A stretch of DNA of 64,000 bases from Panulirus ornatus (GCF_036320965.1 NC_092271.1:27083536-27147535), one strand, 5' to 3'; positions 24,823-35,540 are shown, counted from the first letter of the stretch. Notes: generated by a model not told the origin, from the letters alone. Numbers and translations: made by a program.

Positions 24823-25561
24823 GATAGTGCCGTACGACATTTCTAACCAGATGACTGGCAACACGCGTCGTTGCCATCTGGTCAATGACTGACGAAGGTC
24901 CCATCACGCATCTACAATGCCATCCGTACGAATCATGGTCAAACGCATTTCCTTTCTGGTCAATTCTACGTTGGTCCGTCTGTGAACACTCCTCAGCGAC
25001 CCTGAGGACGCGTTCCTTGTTTCACAAGACTCGGCCAAAAACTGGAGGAGCAATTGGGAGTACACGAATCATCAATCTATAATCTTTTAATGAAAAATCA
25101 AACACCCCGTCAAAGAATATTTCGTCTCTTCATAAAACCTGTACAGAAATATAGAATAAACTGCTATGAATACAGTTTGGTTTGCCAAATTCCACACATA
25201 TACTTTTTACAAAGGACATCCACAGGGGAGACGTACTCGATCCAACACTCCCACAGGGGAAAGTTTGATGGGCCATCTTCCTGTGGCAGAACGTTGAGAG
25301 CGGCCACTCGAAGTAAGACCTTTGTGGACGACCTCGCGAAGCACAAAGCCCGGGAGCGAAAATATTCCAAAAGATGAATGTAGAAATACTCTCTTAAGCT
25401 AAAGGGACAAGTCCACAAACCCTCTCATGGTGCAAAAAAAAAAGAAAAAAAAAATCGGAAAGACGAACAAACCCACTCACGAAATTACCAAAAGTCCTTA
25501 GGACGATAGAATGGCGTCTTGCACTTGGTGCGTCTTGCCAAGTGCTGCCTAGCGAGGGAAG
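24823..25561. other. Unassigned stretch
   Basis: The plus frame at 25054-25377 (ends KHKARERKYSKR) has no recognised domain. A-rich runs lie at 25434-25454. Confidence 0.45.
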
Positions 25562-25760
25562 TGGTCCTCCACCACCATTAGCAGCACCACCATCACCACC
25601 ACTACTACCAACAGTGGGAGCAACAGTACCAACACCACCACTAACACCAACACCAGTAGCACCACCACCACCACCACTACCACCATCACCTTATCCTGCT
25701 CATCGTTCTCCTCTTCCTCTTCCACTTCCTTCTGCTGCCGCTGCCGCAGCTCCTCCTGTG
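25562..25760. repeat. CAC/ACC triplets, then CTT/GCC triplets
   Basis: Imperfect CACCAC tract to about 25690, then CTTCCTCTTCC and GCTGCCGCTGCC. The frames over it are Pro/Ala-rich artefacts. Confidence 0.85.
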
Positions 25761-25799
25761 GTCACGTAAGTCATGGTGTCGTGGGAGTTCCTGTGGAAG

Positions 25800-26080
25800 T
25801 ACATTACCAGGGTGTGGGAGGAGGAGCAGTGTTGAGGGACGGGGTGAGGGGAAGAAGGATAATGGGTTAGACGAAGGGAAGGGAAGGGATGAGGGGAGGT
25901 GATGGGAGGAGTGGAAGGAAGAGGCGATGGGAAAGATGCGGTCGCTATTCCAAGGGAAAATAACAATGGGAGGGGTAAAGGTGAGGTAGTGGGAGGGTTA
26001 GTACTGCGGGAGGGGGAAGGGACGCAAAGAGGAGGGGACAAAGGGCTGCAAGGTAAGGTTTGGAGAGGAGGGGAGGTGGA
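25800..26080. other. GGGA purine-rich stretch
   Basis: GGGAGG, GAAGGG and GAGGGG strings dominate the plus strand, leaving long open frames on the other. No gene. Confidence 0.6.
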
Positions 26081-26089
26081 ACAATCTTC

Positions 26090-26272
26090 ATCATTATAGC
26101 TATCTGGCTCAGTATTACACACCTGAAGCCCATACTATTACCTTCTGTGATGCTTTGTATCACACCTGTGACGCCAGTACGAGGCCAAGCTGTACACCAG
26201 TCAGGCTCAGTATCACATCTGTGAGAACCTTTGTTACACCTTTGTATTACACCTGTGCGACTCACGTGGGGA
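26090..26272. repeat. Degenerate GTATCACACCTGTGA repeat
   Basis: CAGTATTACACACCTG, TGTATCACACCTGTGACG, CAGTATCACATCTGTGAG and TGTATTACACCTGTGCG recur at irregular spacing. Confidence 0.6.
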
Positions 26273-27046
26273 GGAAAACGGGGTGAGAGCATAACCCTTC
26301 ATGACTGCTCAGAAAACGCCCCTCTCTGTGTCCCACACACTCTAAAGCACCTCGTGCCAGGAACCTCTCACCTCAAGTGTCCACGACGAGGATGAATCCG
26401 GACATCCTGTGTGATCTCCAACATCAAGAAAGGGAGATGACTCCAAGATAGACGGACATGTAAAGTAAGGGTTAAACGCACGATGCTGCGCGAGATATGA
26501 GATCCACTCACGGTCATTCTTCTTTTGCACTCTCTTCTCCCCATTCCTTTTGTCAGTACTCCAACGTCTTATTCACATCCAGGCCTCAGTGAGACCCAGG
26601 TGTCCATGACTGACATTAACATAAGAAAGGAATATGTGTCCTCAGATAGGAAGATCTTTTTAAAGTAACAGAGCCTCACTCTCCTGTCCTCATAGATCAG
26701 GTGTCTAGGAGGCTGTTACTGTCCTCCACCAGAACTCCTCACGGACCATCAAGTCTCCTGGTATCATCTAGTTTACCTCCGTACTCCCCCCCCATCCTGA
26801 TGCTAACGGAGAGAAGACTCATTTTCAGTTACTGACTGGTCAGTCTGTAGTCTGAAGCTGCTGTAGTACTAACCACCGTGTGACCACCGGCCCCGGTCAG
26901 CGAGAGACCTAACGAGGAGTGTTTTATAATCTTGAAAATGTTCAGATATGATAATCCAAATATCATGAAAACTATGTTAGTAATATCAAGCCTTTCCTGG
27001 CATGAGCTGAAGGGATAAGTAGTAAATACGATAATGAAGAACCCAG

Positions 27047-27050
<4 letters not shown>
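26273..27050. other. Unassigned stretch
   Basis: No repeat or gene recognised. Confidence 0.45.

Positions 27051-27075
<25 letters not shown>
27051..27075. repeat. (CA)n microsatellite
   Basis: About 12 CA units. Confidence 0.93.
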
Positions 27076-27077
<2 letters not shown>

Positions 27078-27756
27078 GAAAAGAGGGAGGAGTGGACGCT
27101 ACGTGTAACTGACATACACCAGAGGACGCGCTGGAGGGGGGGAGTTTAAAAAGGAAAAACCAATCGTCGCCGCTCAAGGGCCAGAGACGACGCGGGGCAA
27201 CAACGTTTTTACACACGCGGAAGACGCAAAGAAAAAAAAAAGCGTAAGCTATAAACGTCAGACGAAATGTCATTTATATAAATGGCGTTCAGATAACCAC
27301 ACGAGCAGCTGGTGTAAATTAAGGAATTCTTTCTTAAGAGTTTTGGAGAGCAGCTGCATTTTCTCTAACGGTGTGAGTTTGTTAAATATGCACACCTGAT
27401 GGAATAATCGCCACCCTGAAGCTATCTCTCAGAGAAGGGGGTGAGGGAGGGGACTTTATATTAATGTAAGGAAACGGAAGATATTAAAGGTTGGGAGGGG
27501 AGGGGTGAGGGGTGAGGGGTAAGTGGAAGAAGACGGGATGTTCAGAGGAAGAAGGAACATGGGAAAAGGAGAGGAACAGTGAGGAAGACACTGAAAAAAA
27601 AAAAGTAATATTAGCGGGGGACTAATGGGGTTTGTTTACACCACGGGCGATGTCAGGGGAAGAGAGGAGGGACCTGATGGAAAAAAGGCTATTGTATAAC
27701 CGTCGTAATTGGAATCGTATAAACCGTTATAATTCAAATTAACGGAAAATCGTTTG

Positions 27757-27760
<4 letters not shown>
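27076..27760. other. Unassigned stretch with poly-A runs
   Basis: Short poly-A at 27231-27241 and 27593-27604. No gene is supported. Confidence 0.45.
27493..27519 (+). other. G-quadruplex-type motif
   Basis: Five G3-G4 runs are separated by 1-3 bases (GGGAGGGGAGGGGTGAGGGG, then TGAGGGG), which satisfies the usual pattern for intramolecular G4. No promoter is identifiable nearby. Confidence 0.55.

Positions 27761-27844
<84 letters not shown>
27761..27844. repeat. (AT)n microsatellite
   Basis: 42 AT units. The array ends 19 bp beyond the stop of the minus-strand candidate exon. Confidence 0.97.
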
Positions 27845-27852
<8 letters not shown>

Positions 27853-27863
27853 TGTAGCGTCTT

Positions 27864-28022
27864 TTATTGAACATCTACACCGGAATGAACTACAGTTGTA
27901 CTCCATTCTTTGCGAGGGTGACTTGCCTCCGCTTCAGGTTCAATCTTCTTGTACAATCTCATGTGATTGGCTCTCCCATCATGTACTCGTTGATCAAATG
28001 TCTTTAGAGACACGTCTTGCAT
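27864..28022 (-). CDS. Candidate small exon or 52-aa ORF, unidentified
   Basis: On the minus strand an ATG at 28022 opens 52 codons ending in TAA at 27864. The product starts MQDVSLKTFDQRVHDGRANH and continues with charged, low-repeat sequence (RLYKKIEPEAEA, then HPRKEW). AATAAA overlaps the stop, so a polyadenylation signal sits immediately at the end. Upstream on the same strand lie CCAAT boxes, a CACGTG and an RFX-type X-box within about 170 bp. A GAG|GCAAGT inside the frame could be a GC-type splice donor, making this a first exon instead. The frame is open further upstream to 28238, so the start is uncertain. I do not recognise the family. Confidence 0.28.
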   Translation of the reverse strand: MQDVSLKTFDQRVHDGRANHMRLYKKIEPEAEASHPRKEWSTTVVHSGVDVQ

Positions 28023-28067
28023 CGTCACTCTACATCTACGAACATGACAGTTATCTAAATTTCTCTG

Positions 28068-28188
28068 ATTGGCTGGGCTGCGTAAGGGTAAAGGAAAAAG
28101 AAAAGACGGAAGGAGCTTATTGGCTACTGGTAAGTAAACAAAGCAGGTGATTGGCCGGGACACGTGACATCCCCGTAACCTTGGCAAC
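28068..28188. promoter_or_regulatory. Promoter-like cluster: CCAAT boxes, E-box, X-box
   Basis: ATTGG (CCAAT on minus) occurs at 28068-28072, 28119-28123 and 28150-28154, CACGTG at 28161-28166, and GTAACC-TT-GGCAAC at 28175-28188. The last is a near-perfect two-half-site X-box of the type bound by RFX factors, which in animals control ciliary and other genes. A fourth ATTGG (27966) lies inside the candidate minus-strand exon. The elements lie 46-170 bp upstream of the minus ATG at 28022 and 410-530 bp upstream of the plus ATG at 28599. Factor binding is inferred from motif match only. Confidence 0.45.
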
Positions 28189-28598
28189 GGGGGTCTCTCC
28201 ATGCCATTCCCATGAACGGTAATGTCTCGTACGCCCACGGTCTGGACGGTAATTTACCGAGCGACCACTGCCACAATTACGCTACTCTCCGGATAATGTA
28301 ATCACCATCGAAGAGCGCGTAATTACGCCAAGGTATCCGCCGGAAATGACACGGCGAAGGCTTAGGAACATGCGACACCTTCGTTGTGGATGCAGGGGTA
28401 GCGATGGGTCGTCCTCCCCCGTGTGCGAAGATCGCATCTGTAGGATATAATTCTCGGATTAACGACGTCCCATTCTTTATGCGCGTCCTCCTGACCCTTG
28501 AGACCCGTGGGACCGGACATAGGACATCGTAGGACGTGTGGGGGGTGGGGGGTGGAGGGTCGGGTTGGGGGGGGGAGAAGAGGAAGAGGGAAATAATC
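28189..28598. other. Unassigned stretch between candidate divergent exons
   Basis: Relatively CG-dinucleotide-containing unique sequence, ending in a G-rich tract (28537-28576). No tandem repeat of note. Confidence 0.4.
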
Positions 28599-28674
28599 AT
28601 GTCTCTAACCTGCGTCATCCTTAGTGGCATTGTCTTCCGTACCTTTGGGGCATTGTTCTCAGCCGAAGACAAAG
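28599..28674 (+). CDS. Candidate first exon with hydrophobic N-terminus
   Basis: An ATG at 28599, after a purine-rich leader, opens MSLTCVILSGIVFRTFGALF followed by SAEDK. AAAG|GTAAAT at 28674 matches the animal splice donor consensus well, giving 25 codons plus one base. The hydrophobic core of about 18 residues could be a signal peptide or first membrane segment. Upstream DNA is not pyrimidine-rich, so an acceptor is unlikely and a first exon fits better. No matching second exon can be identified by eye. I do not recognise the protein. Confidence 0.2.
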
Positions 28675-29104
28675 GTAAATGGGCTTTACTTACTTCATAT
28701 CTCCCCCTCTCCCTCTCCCCTTCCTTCATCATCCTTCATTATTTCTTTTCTTCATTTCTTTCCTCCTTCATTCTTCTCTTTCCTTACTTTTTTTTCCCAG
28801 TTTCATGTTTCCCCTTCCTTTGAGCTTCTTTCTCTCAGCCTGCGTCTAGGGATATCAGCAAGTTCCTCATTCACAACTTCTAACATTCACAACCTCGTTG
28901 CTGCACATCCTCTGGCATGACACATCTGTTCGCACACACAACAGGAAAATATTTAGCATTTTAATGACGTCACGATTTCTAAGACTATCAGTTCTCAATG
29001 CGACAAATAATGTTATAAGCCTTGCAGTTTTTCTACCTTCATAACTCACAACTTCTTACAAGGTATCTTAAAACCTCTGAGCAAATATTTCCCATCGAAC
29101 TACA
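28675..29104. other. Pyrimidine-rich then unassigned stretch
   Basis: CTCCCCTTCCTTC-type DNA to about 28840, then mixed sequence. The Ser/Phe-rich plus frames are compositional. Confidence 0.45.
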
Positions 29105-29354
29105 ACCACGGCAGCTTGTGGGGGTTGTGGTAGCGATGGCGGTGGGATGGTCGTGGTAAGTTGACAGCCAAGTGGTTCTAGTTGTCGTGACGGTGGTTGT
29201 GGTAATGCTGACGTAATGGTCGTCGTCGTCATGGTCGTCGTAACTGTGGTCGTGAGGGAGGGAGGGAGGAGTGTAAGATGCAACACCCAATGGTCGTAAC
29301 CCCCAGCCATGGCGTTGGCGTCCGCCCCCTCCTCCTCCTCCTCCTCCTCCTCCT
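29105..29354. repeat. GGT/CGT triplet region and (CTC)n
   Basis: Imperfect GTGG, CGTCGTCGTC and GTGGT strings at 29115-29255, then a CTC run (about 29328-29354). The ATG-containing frames are triplet artefacts. Confidence 0.7.
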
Positions 29355-29700
29355 CATACTTCACGTGAGGACAGGGTTAGGGGGACCCCGCTGGTGGCCG
29401 GGCGGTTATGGCGGAACTACCAGTCTCAAGAGCCTGAAATTGGGTCCAATGATCTCTCTCTCTCTCTCTCCTGTGGCGGGGTAGGTAGGTAGGTGCTGAC
29501 AGTCCCTCCCTCCCTCACAGGATGAGTCGGTGGCGAACTCCCTGACCGTCATGACTACCACAACCTCGCCGTCTGGCTGAGCCGAGGCGACGAAGTCTTT
29601 GACCGACTTGACGAGAGAGAGCCTCCCCGTCCGGCAACCTCCTCCCCCCACCGACGTGGGTGGGGGAAGAATATCGTTCTGTCTGACGTTAGGGGGACGG

Positions 29701-29702
<2 letters not shown>
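29355..29702. other. Unassigned stretch
   Basis: Contains short (CT)n at 29455-29470 and (GTAG)n at about 29480-29492. The open minus frame from about 29406 crosses microsatellites and is not supported. Confidence 0.45.

Positions 29703-29766
<64 letters not shown>
29703..29766. repeat. (GA)n microsatellite
   Basis: About 31 GA units. Confidence 0.97.
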
Positions 29767-29769
<3 letters not shown>

Positions 29770-29924
29770 GGGAGGAAAGGAGAGGGAGCGAGGCGAGATT
29801 CCAACCCTTTCTCCGTTTTTTTTTTTATCCGATTTTTCGCCGAAAATAGAAACAAACAATATTTCCCGGGACGACGCTGGGGGGAAGATTTTCCCTCCTG
29901 TATTGGGATTAAGGTTCCGCTGCT

Positions 29925-30058
29925 CCTCCTCCTGAACACGACGGGGACGTGCACCTTGAGCACGACGGTGTGGCTGTATTGAAAACGACGGAACGACACT
30001 TGAGCATGATGGTACGACCCTTGGGTATGAAGGCTTCCTATCATACCCAGAGGTCGTA
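29925..30058 (+). repeat. 21-bp GAGCACGACGG family, copy 2, with terminal hairpin
   Basis: Four or five diverged units (CTTGAGCACGACGGTG, GAAAACGACGGAACGAC, CTTGAGCATGATGGTACGAC) lead into an inverted repeat. TACGACC (30013-30019) and GGGTATGA (30023-30030) pair with TCATACCC (30041-30048) and GGTCGTA (30052-30058), leaving a 3x3 internal loop and a 10-nt apical loop. A CA microsatellite starts at once afterwards. Confidence 0.85.
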
Positions 30059-30059
30059 A

Positions 30060-30064
30060 ACACA

Positions 30065-30099
<35 letters not shown>
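30060..30099. repeat. (CA)n microsatellite
   Basis: Abuts the hairpin end of the 21-bp family element. Confidence 0.95.
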
Positions 30100-30103
<4 letters not shown>

Positions 30104-30581
30104 CGGAAGAAAACCCTCATAAAACCGGCAGTGTGTTGTGAGTCACCTTTCCACAAATTACAGCCCAGCAAGACACCTGCTTCTGAAGATGATGGTAAGA
30201 ATTATTGCAGAAAACACCACAGGATGTGACGCAATGCCCCCGTCACGGGTGTCTGTGTAATGACTGTCTGTGGCCCGAGCTGACCCCTTGTGCTACAGAC
30301 ACAGTAGCAAGACTAGGATGTGTGCGAGAGGGAGACATAGAGAGAGACAGACGATAACTTATCCTTACAAGACAAAGATGATATGGACAGTTAGATGCAG
30401 TACAGGGAGGAGAAGATGTTGGAGATTGACGGGGACAGATAGCATGAGACGGAGGTAAATACAGAAAGAGGAGGAGGGGAACGAGGATGTAGTGAAGCGT
30501 AGTTTGGTTAAACCATCAGAGAGACTCAGAGGCAAGCAGGTGATTGGTACACAGAATGAGAGGTCAGTCAGTCAAGCCATG

Positions 30582-30585
<4 letters not shown>
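30100..30585. other. Unassigned stretch
   Basis: G/A-leaning. No gene recognised. Confidence 0.45.

Positions 30586-30642
<57 letters not shown>
30586..30642. repeat. (GT)n microsatellite
   Basis: About 28 GT units with one A substitution near 30616. Confidence 0.95.
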
Positions 30643-30926
30643 AGTAAAGTGAACAGGATAATACATTATGCACATGCGTGCATTGTGTGCATCTGTCTAC
30701 GCATAAGAGTCATTACCTAAGCCACAGAAAGTCTATCAATTCGCCACAAAGGAATTTCGGTTCACTACGGAGACAAATCATTCAAATTCACCCGAGAATC
30801 AGAGCAATTTCCGGCCGCTGGAGGAGGCACAATAAACCAGCCAAAACGTTAATGGTCGGCAGGCAAAAACTGCCAGGAATCTGTGGCAAAACCTGTGCTT
30901 GGTCGTCTGACCCAGGATTGTTATTA

Positions 30927-31086
30927 TGACGATGGTGGTGATGTGGTGGTGGTGGTAGTGGTTGGTTGTGGTGGTGATGGTGATAGTGGTTGGTTGTGAT
31001 GGTGATGGTGGTGGTGGTAGTGGTTGGTTGTGATGGTGGTGGTGGTGGTGGTAGTGGTTGGTTGTGATGGTGGTGGTTCGTGATGA
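30927..31086. repeat. GGT/GAT triplet tract with GTTGGTTGTG units
   Basis: GGTGGTGGTAGTGGTTGGTT recurs at intervals of about 35-45 bp within GGT/GAT triplets. Confidence 0.85.
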
Positions 31087-31137
31087 TAGCGGTTTTCTTA
31101 CACGACTGATGAATATATGGGCGTTGTACACGGTAAG

Positions 31138-31138
31138 T

Positions 31139-31168
<30 letters not shown>
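31138..31168. repeat. (GT)n microsatellite
   Basis: About 15 units. Confidence 0.94.
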
Positions 31169-31172
<4 letters not shown>

Positions 31173-31329
31173 ATGTCCTTCGTTTAATAGTTTGCTTCTT
31201 ACCATGAAACCGAAATCACACGCGTCTGGGCATTGCTTTACGGACTTTAAGTCAATAGTGATCAACTGTCCAATGATATATTATTTATGTCCTTTGGGAA
31301 ATGGTATACCACAAAATTTCTCTTCGTAA

Positions 31330-31526
31330 TTAATCTTTGTCTTTCAGAAACTCATTACTCGGTATTTGTTTAGACTGAAGTCCGTTCGCCATGTCATTGA
31401 CAACATCAATTTCTCTAACTCGTTTTGAAACCTTTACACAACCTTGATCTGACTGATCCATATTTCCTAACTTCGTTTCACCTGCAGAGTTTTGATATTC
31501 CACCGATGAGTCTCGTCCCCAGATGA
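31330..31526 (-). CDS. Candidate terminal exon, unidentified protein
   Basis: On the minus strand CATTATCCCGTTGTGTCAG ends in AG after a pyrimidine-rich run, a good splice acceptor. From 31526 the frame encodes about 64 residues: IWGRDSSVEYQNSAGE, a central NMDQSDQGCVKVSKRVRE, and NEFLKDKD followed by TAA at 31330. The sequence is hydrophilic, charged and non-repetitive, unlike the artefact frames around it. The frame is open upstream to 31593, so an intron is not proven. A similar DNA string, GTCATCTGGGGA, occurs near 5176, so part of this may belong to a dispersed repeat. I cannot name a family. Confidence 0.27.
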
Positions 31527-31724
31527 CTGACACAACGGGATAATGAGAAGCGCCGGGCCCTAGGACCAAGCCTTGCAGAACCCCGCCAGTCATGGGTAAG
31601 CCGTGGTGCCCCTTGGTGATTCCGGCCCTCAGTCTGGTGAGGGCTCCGTGAGGGGCGGTGGGTGGTTAGTGCGGCATACACACAGCGACCTGGTGCTTTC
31701 ATCACCTGGCGAGTGTATTGCTTG

Positions 31725-31921
<197 letters not shown>

Positions 31922-32068
31922 ACAGTATATACATAGATAAATACGTACATATATACCTTTGTACAAACACATCAGTATACACATATAGTATACATGGCTT
32001 ACTTAGTTCTGTTATTTACTATTACCACACGAAACCTTTCTTTGAAGGGCCCTTGCGGCTTCAAGTCC

Positions 32069-32127
32069 GCGCTACTTCCAGTAGCAGTGGAATGGTGGAC
32101 TCCATTAAAGTGAGAAGTTCCCTGACG
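32069..32127 (+). repeat. 59-bp dispersed repeat, copy 2
   Basis: This is the gap-free partner of 18178-18236 in the same orientation. Confidence 0.75.
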
Positions 32128-32287
32128 GCCCTGTACTTCCTTTCGTTCACGGCCGATGATACAGATACCAAAGCTGACTTTTTACCTGTTGTGTAACCAC
32201 AAGAAGGCGGTAATACCACGTGACACGAGGAGGTCCAGTAATGGCAGATGACTCACTCACAAACAGATACACTCTTCGAAACAACTG

Positions 32288-32291
<4 letters not shown>

Positions 32292-32338
<47 letters not shown>
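32292..32338. repeat. (CA)n microsatellite
   Basis: About 23 CA units. Confidence 0.96.
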
Positions 32339-32344
<6 letters not shown>

Positions 32345-32639
32345 TCAACTTCCTTCAGTTTTCACGATCCGGGCCAATCCTGGACGACGTTTACTTTCGA
32401 GATAAATCAGAAACGTAAAGTAAAACCAAACGTAAGATTTGCAAGGGAAAAGAGAAGAAGAAGAAGAAGAAGTAATAGTAAAGGAAGTGATGAAACAATT
32501 TTTCGAACAATATGAAATAAATCATAATTAGCAAAAACCAAGAGAGATGCGTAACAAAGGAATTAAATTCTGGAGTAGGTCAGGAGTTTGATTGGCTTTG
32601 TGGGTGGACTTGGGAAAGAGAGGAGTGTTGGTCATATAG
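32339..32639. other. Unassigned stretch
   Basis: Contains (AAG)n at about 32455-32471 and no gene. Confidence 0.45.
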
Positions 32640-32790
32640 TGGCGGCAGTGGTGGCAGTTGAAGTGGTGGTAGTGGTAGAGGTGGTAGTGGTAGTGGCAGT
32701 GGTGGTAGTGGTGGTGGTAGTGGTAGTTGTTGTGGTAGTGGCAGTGGTGTTAGTGGTAGTGGTGGTAGTGGTAGTGTTGGTGGTGAAGCT
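32640..32790. repeat. Imperfect (GGT/AGT)n triplet tract
   Basis: GTGGTAGTGG-type triplets over 150 bp. They produce Val and Pro/Leu runs in the frames. Confidence 0.9.
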
Positions 32791-33243
32791 ACATGATACT
32801 CGATGGAGCGCACCAGGTGTACATATACCCGTTTTTCATTGTTTTGAACTTCTCCACCCAACCTTTCCTCTCAGGTACTGTAATAAAGAAGAGGGCGACG
32901 AAAATATTCATATTAGCTGCAGAACAGAGTAAACCATTCTGTTACGAAAATATGCTTAGAAGTTGTGAAATAAAGAATATCTCTCATTCCAGTTTTCAAC
33001 GCCATATCATCAGTGTCTAAGTTATCGATCAGCTTGTATAAGTAACTCTTATCTATCTTTTTTTCCTTTCAGTACGTGCCTTAAGTTACGTCACTCGTCA
33101 TAAATTAGGAACACACAAGATTTGATAGATTGTATTTTGATTTCATCTAAACTACTACAGCTGTTAAAAAAGCTAATTGCTTCGTAAAGTATGTCTAGGA
33201 TAATCAGCATGTAAAGTGATCTCAAGTCCGGAAAAGACCGTCA

Positions 33244-33245
<2 letters not shown>
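32791..33245. other. Unassigned stretch
   Basis: AT-leaning. The plus frame at 32793-33020 shows no recognised domain. Confidence 0.45.

Positions 33246-33334
<89 letters not shown>
33246..33334. repeat. (TA)n microsatellite
   Basis: About 44 TA units. Confidence 0.97.
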
Positions 33335-33336
<2 letters not shown>

Positions 33337-35281
33337 ACAAGATCAATAATACTTTTCCAATATGATAGATTTAGAATGAAATTTGGCAAACATTATATTT
33401 ACTTACTTCAAACGGAGAACAACAGATATATATTCTTAAAAGCAGTAATAGATAATTTCGTGCTAAATCATGTAGGACTTCATGATTGTTAACAGATTTC
33501 AGGCCCTCCTGGTCAACAGGGAAGTTTTCCTGAACTAATATATTGTCTGCCAGGAATAATCAGAACCTGTAATTTTCTTGATGTTTTTAAACATATCTAA
33601 CCTGGACATCAAGTCAATATTCCTTTATGCCAGTAATCAGATTCTATTACCTTTTCTCAAATACATTTTCTATAGATAAGGGATGAATAAATTGTTAGTA
33701 ACGAGCCATTCTTTACCGATGAAGCCAAGAAAATATATGTTCCTTGACACGATGCATGGGAAGGAACCCTCTGAGAGATAAGGGACAACTTGGAAAAAGT
33801 GATCTTAAATGAAGCTTGAGTGTGGAAATATGCCTTAAAACTTGCACTATACAGTACACTGAGACCAGATTGGCTCTAAGACAGCGTGGGAAGTCCTCGT
33901 TGTAAGGGTGAATACGACAAGCGACAGGTCGCATCGTTATCTCACTCCTCGCGGGAGCGATAGAAAGAGGGATGGCTCACATATCCGTCTCACTCCTCAC
34001 TATAAAGACGGAATGAGACGGTCAAGGGTGAGTGAGACGGAATAGACGGCACACATCCTCACCCCAGGAGGTACTGCCGGGTGGTTGGCCGATCAGCAGC
34101 GACACCTGTCTGTACGTTTTTGCCACACGTCTGCCACAACATTGTGGTGTGTGTGGGTCTTGCCCCTTGCCTGATCACCCGACCAGATGCCGGTGGAGAC
34201 CCGGGCTATCTTCAAACTGAGAGACTGGAGAGACGTGAGTTGCTTCAGTAAGCTCGTGAGGGACTAGATACATCTCATTTACTCACGAGATGTTTAGAGA
34301 TATCACAAAATGACTCAGGGGGTTATGAGAGACTCGTAAGGTTTGATATGGAGACACGTGGAGCCGATAAGAGACAACTGGTCAACCATCTGAGAGACGC
34401 TGAAATGCTCAGGAAAAAGTAAGAAAAGCTCCTGGAGGCCCTGGGGTGTTTATAAGGTGCTAGAGAGCTTCTGGGGTATCTGGGGACCCTCTGACACCCC
34501 AGAGAGCTCAACAGTGTGATTATGAGAATCATAGGAAGATTGGGATGAGTAGAAAGGGGTAGGGGGGGGGGAGGTACCCAGGTAGAGTTGGATCCTCCTC
34601 GCTATTTCCAGGGGAAACTGGAGTGGAGGGAAAGGCAGGTGCATCCCACTGCTCCTCATTGGGCGGGTGACGTAAACTCGAGGTCAACTAGACTTACGAT
34701 TTCCTTCATGATAACTGAAAGGTCCGGACGACTTCGCCGGCGTCGTCAAACATCAAACATCCCTAACTCACACCGATTGAATCTTGAAGTCTATTTTCAT
34801 TAGAATTCAAAATCTTAGAATCTAAAGTTCGAGGGATTTAGAATAGCGTATTGGCACGTCCCTCCCTCTGTGTCACTTGAATTTCAGAGCTTCTGCCACT
34901 AGGGACCAAGTACCTTGATTACGTATGTCTGTTTATAATCGTAGATCTTCACGCAATGCTGGATTAACACCAGTGATGATATTTCCGCTCATCTGAGCAG
35001 ATGTTTTTGTAGGTAAGTTCCGGCGCAGTCTTTGTTGTGTCGTCTTGATGGGGAACCGAGGTCCTTCCTACGATTGCTTCAACCGTTCAAATTCGTTTTG
35101 GAAATGAGGAAAAAGGGCGGGAGGTCGGGGGGGGGGTTAAAAACGTGTGGATGAGTTATGAGACGAGTTTAAAAAAATCTATAAAGGATAAGGACGGGGA
35201 TTAATAAACTTAGATAATGGTCAAGGTGGTGGCTGTATGGAGCTTAGAACCTTGATCTGATAGTGGCAGCCATTACCCCTG

Positions 35282-35284
<3 letters not shown>
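33335..35284. other. Unassigned 2-kb stretch, no strong repeats
   Basis: This is one of the longest stretches free of clear tandem repeats. CCGTCTCA and TGAGACGG form an 8-bp inverted repeat at about 33985-34021. GAGA-type echoes occur at 34230-34500. None of the minus frames (33713-33934, 34323-34659) shows a domain or splice context I can support. Confidence 0.45.

Positions 35285-35329
<45 letters not shown>
35285..35329. repeat. (CA)n microsatellite
   Basis: About 22 CA units. Confidence 0.96.
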
Positions 35330-35330
<1 letters not shown>

Positions 35331-35444
35331 GGGCAAGTCGTAACGTAACATGAGCGTCAGCACCACCAGTGTCAGCCGTAACAAGAGTGTCAGGAGCAAC
35401 TTTCTCCACGCATGGGGCTGACGGTCAATGTCAGGACGATCATA

Positions 35445-35449
<5 letters not shown>

Positions 35450-35537
<88 letters not shown>
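35450..35537. repeat. (CT)n microsatellite
   Basis: About 44 CT units. Confidence 0.97.
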
Positions 35538-35540
<3 letters not shown>

